This document shows positions 7,929 to 10,101 of a DNA stretch of 10,101 nt, piece after piece. The stretch's first letter is position 1; each line of letters starts with the position of its first letter. Origin of the DNA: Chloroflexota bacterium (GTDB lineage Bacteria > Chloroflexota > Limnocylindria > Limnocylindrales > CSP1-4). The notes under the pieces were generated by a model. It was not told where the DNA came from and did not search any database. It worked only from the letters and a program-made list of their open reading frames with translations. Made by a program: the position numbers and the translations under genes. The stretch covers positions 1-10,101 of the forward strand of contig JACCVB010000006.1 in the NCBI GenBank assembly GCA_013698385.1, read 5' to 3'.

Positions 7929-9104
7929 ACGGCGCAGAAGCAGCCAGCTGATGGTGATCGTCACGACTCCGATCACGACCAGGGCCGCGAATTGCCAGGA
8001 CGAGTTCGTGCCGCCTCGCAGCATCAGGTCCTGGAGCAGGCGGATGCCATGGGTCACCGGTAGCAGGTACGCGACCGCTCGAACCGGCGGGGTGAACTCA
8101 TCGATGGACAGGACGAAGCCGCTGAAGAAGACCGAGGCCAGGAGCACCAGCAGTGACAGCTGGACCGCCTGGCGCTCTGAATCGGACAACACGGCGATGA
8201 GCAGCCCCAGACCCAGCGACGCCACCAGCAACAGGGCGATGGCCGCGGCGATGGCCGCCGGGTCCGCCAGGATCGGCACGCCGAAGCCGACGACCAGCAG
8301 GGCCACGGTGATGGCCGCGATCGCCCCGCCCAGGACCAGGTAGGCGAGGACCTTGCCGATCAGGATCTCGGCCGGACTGACCGGGGAGATCCGAAAGAGC
8401 TCGATCACGCCGCTCATCCGCTCCCGGACCAGCGACAGCGCGATCAGCGTCACCGCGAGGTGCTGGAGGATGAGGGCCAGCACCGCCGGTCCGAAATAGG
8501 ACAAGACGGCCGGCGTGGACGGCGCCACATTGGTCACCTCCGCGCGGGTCGGGGCGGCGATCACGTCGGGCGGGATCTTGCCGGCGTCGGGCTGGCCGGC
8601 CGCAACGGCATAGCCTTCGCCCTCCGTGGCGGCGCGCTTGATGATCTCGCGGTTGACCGCACTCGCGAGGCCCGAGGCGAGGAAGGTCGCGTAGTTGCCC
8701 GCCACGGGGTCCACGGCATCGATCTGGACCTCGATGACGGATTGCTGACCGGCCTTGAAGGCCGCATCGGGATCAGCCGGGGCGATGATGACCACGTGCG
8801 CCATCCCAGCCTGGAGCTGCGACTCGGCCGCTGCTCGGTCCTCGGTGACGAGGCTGACGTGGAGCCCCCCGCCCGCCAACTCCTGGTAGGCCGAGATATC
8901 GTGCGGCAATCCACTCGTCGTCGGCGCGACGATGACCGTCTCGAGCGGGCGCTTGATCCCGCTGTATCCGAGCCCGAAGACGGCCATGATCAGGAATGGG
9001 CCAAGCACGAGGCTGACGATGGCGCCCGGTCGACGCACCGTCTCGACGAGTTCCTTGCCGACGAAGGCCAGCAACCGGATGACGATCGCGAGCAGGGCGT
9101 GCAT
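7911..9104 (-). CDS. ABC-2 type transporter permease
   Basis: Membrane subunit (397 aa) of an ABC exporter, ABC2_membrane_3 type. One N-terminal membrane helix (about 28-46) follows a short cytoplasmic stretch with KELVETVRRPGA. A large extracytoplasmic domain (about 50-195) comes next, then five helices near 201-224, 250-273, 285-306, 313-333 and 371-390. The cytoplasmic segment LVRERMSGVIELFRISPVSPAEILIGK (225-251) is the typical coupling region of the family (xRExGTxExLxxxPxxxxExxxGK). The ATG at 9104 overlaps the TGA of the ATPase gene (TGATG), so the two subunits are translationally coupled. The exported compound cannot be read from sequence; relatives carry drugs, lipids or polymers. 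The large outer domain after helix 1 is normal for YhhJ/YbhR-like permeases. Confidence 0.93.
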   Translation of the reverse strand: MHALLAIVIRLLAFVGKELVETVRRPGAIVSLVLGPFLIMAVFGLGYSGIKRPLETVIVAPTTSGLPHDISAYQELAGGGLHVSLVTEDRAAAESQLQAGMAHVVIIAPADPDAAFKAGQQSVIEVQIDAVDPVAGNYATFLASGLASAVNREIIKRAATEGEGYAVAAGQPDAGKIPPDVIAAPTRAEVTNVAPSTPAVLSYFGPAVLALILQHLAVTLIALSLVRERMSGVIELFRISPVSPAEILIGKVLAYLVLGGAIAAITVALLVVGFGVPILADPAAIAAAIALLLVASLGLGLLIAVLSDSERQAVQLSLLVLLASVFFSGFVLSIDEFTPPVRAVAYLLPVTHGIRLLQDLMLRGGTNSSWQFAALVVIGVVTITISWLLLRRGMTKA

Positions 9105-10101
9105 CAGGCGGCCACCGGCTCTTCCGTCGCTCGCACGGCGCGATCGCGCTCCACCAGCGTGGCGAAGACCTCGTCGAACGAGGGCCGGACTTCGCGAGCC
9201 GAGGCGATCTCGGCGCCACTCTGGGTGACGGCCTCGACCACGTCGGGCAGGGCGGTCCCGGCATCCTCGACCGTGACCCGCACCTTCGTGGGTCCATCCT
9301 GTTCGATCCGCCCGATGCCCGGGAGCCGTCGCAGGCCGGAGGCTTCAAAGGGCGCGGTCGTCTCGACCTCGATGACGTCGCCACCGACGGCCTTGCGGCG
9401 CAGCGCATCCGGTGTCTCAAGGGCGATCAGTCGGCCACCGGAGATCAGCGCCACGGTGTCGCACGATTCGGCTTCGTTGACGTACTGGGTCGTCACCAGC
9501 AGCGTCCGTCCGATATCGCGCAGTCGATGGAGCTCTTCCCAGACGGTCGCCCGCAGGAGTGGGTCGATACCCGCGGTCGGCTCATCGAGGAAGAGCAGCG
9601 CCGGGTCATGGACCAGCGCACAGGCGAGCTCGAGGCGGCGCTGCATCCCGCCGGACAGGGCACCGGCGCGCCGCCCGCGCGCCGCCCCAAGGTCGACCAA
9701 CTCCAGGACCTCGCGCGTTCGACGGTGGCGGGTGCGCCAGAGCATGCCGAACAGCGACGCCACGAAGTCGACATTCTCGCGGGCCGTCAGATCCGGGTAG
9801 AGGGAGAATTGCTGCGGCATATAGCCGATCCGCTCACGCGTCCGCCGATGGAACGTGCGGGGATCTTCGCCCAGCACCCGGACCGTTCCGGACGTAGGGG
9901 ACAGGGCGCCCGTCAGGAGCCGGACCGTCGTCGTCTTGCCGGCGCCGGACGGGCCGATGATGCCCAGGATCGTGCCGGGCGGGAAGATGAGGCTGATGTC
10001 GTCGACGGCTAGGTCATCGCCGAACTTCTTGGAGGCATGATCGATGACGACGGCGGCATCGGCCGCGTCGACTGGATCGATCTCGACCGGCGACGTCGCG
10101 T
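9104..10101 (-). CDS. ABC transporter ATP-binding protein, DrrA-like (5'-partial at window edge)
   Basis: Nucleotide-binding subunit of the exporter. The frame stays open through the right edge, with at least 331 residues visible. Numbered from the first full codon at the edge: beta-strand VVIDHASKKFGDDLAVDDIS (17-36), Walker A GPSGAGKTT (49-57, K55), Q-loop MPQQFSLYPDLT, signature LSGGMQRR, Walker B LLFLDEPTAGID. A C-terminal DUF4162-like region ends SFDEVFATLVERDRAV. The switch position reads TTQYVNEAE, with Gln where many ABC ATPases have His; DrrA-like exporters are known to show TQY there. GTG at 9877 is not the start, since it lies after Walker A. No start codon appears between it and the edge, so translation begins outside. 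The first residues (ATSPVEIDPVDAADAA) form an acidic, Ala-rich leader before the domain. It overlaps the permease start by one base. Confidence 0.94.
   Translation of the reverse strand, partial: ATSPVEIDPVDAADAAVVIDHASKKFGDDLAVDDISLIFPPGTILGIIGPSGAGKTTTVRLLTGALSPTSGTVRVLGEDPRTFHRRTRERIGYMPQQFSLYPDLTARENVDFVASLFGMLWRTRHRRTREVLELVDLGAARGRRAGALSGGMQRRLELACALVHDPALLFLDEPTAGIDPLLRATVWEELHRLRDIGRTLLVTTQYVNEAESCDTVALISGGRLIALETPDALRRKAVGGDVIEVETTAPFEASGLRRLPGIGRIEQDGPTKVRVTVEDAGTALPDVVEAVTQSGAEIASAREVRPSFDEVFATLVERDRAVRATEEPVAA

Noticed and set aside
8460..9800. 446-codon plus-strand frame over the ABC exporter genes
   Set aside because: It is antisense to two clear ABC genes, and its Arg/Ser-rich second half is typical of a shadow frame.
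9104..9877. ATPase starting at GTG 9877 as a 257-aa protein
   Set aside because: The frame continues upstream through an intact Walker A (GPSGAGKTT) to the window edge, so this start would delete the ATP-binding loop.

Overview
The window reads as high-G+C bacterial chromosome, carrying ordinary housekeeping and accessory genes. The mix of a homodimeric-type pyruvate dehydrogenase E1, an F420-type luciferase-like oxidoreductase, a GT4 glycosyltransferase and a DrrA-like ABC exporter fits Chloroflexota or Actinomycetota. My preference for a high-G+C Chloroflexota lineage is a guess from gene content. I see no rRNA, tRNA, CRISPR array, insertion sequence or phage gene.

Layout, left to right. 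(1) Positions 1-2627 (+) hold nearly all of aceE; its true start lies just outside the left edge. (2) Positions 2643-4232 (-) encode a membrane histidine kinase with a KdpD-like four-helix anchor, a PAS domain and a HisKA/HATPase core. It converges on aceE with only 15 bp between the stop codons, and no response regulator is visible. (3) A 238-bp divergent spacer (4233-4470) holds a possible ECF-type promoter and two palindromes one helical turn apart. It precedes a 145-residue protein with a His/Asp/Met-rich head and two copies of a glycine-zipper hydrophobic block, followed by a stem-loop. (4) Positions 5016-7386 (+) form a probable transcription unit: a GT4 glycosyltransferase, a 57-residue charged protein, and an F420-dependent-type oxidoreductase whose GTG start overlaps the stop of the small gene. 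(5) A bulged stem-loop (7389-7421) separates this unit from a 74-residue hydrophilic protein (7450-7674, +) with a strong Shine-Dalgarno. (6) Facing it on the minus strand is an ABC exporter operon: ATPase (open at the right edge), permease coupled by a TGATG overlap, then a 57-residue acidic protein with its own strong Shine-Dalgarno at 7689-7862.

The least ordinary content is the group of four small low-complexity or charged proteins (145, 57, 74 and 57 aa) interleaved with the sensor kinase, oxidoreductase and exporter. They could be stress or envelope proteins, but that is inference from composition and position. The 57-residue protein at 6215 resembles a conserved small family that I recall being auto-annotated as plasmid stabilization; the 74- and 57-residue proteins at 7450 and 7689 match nothing I recognise. 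I found no convincing new defence or mobile system here.
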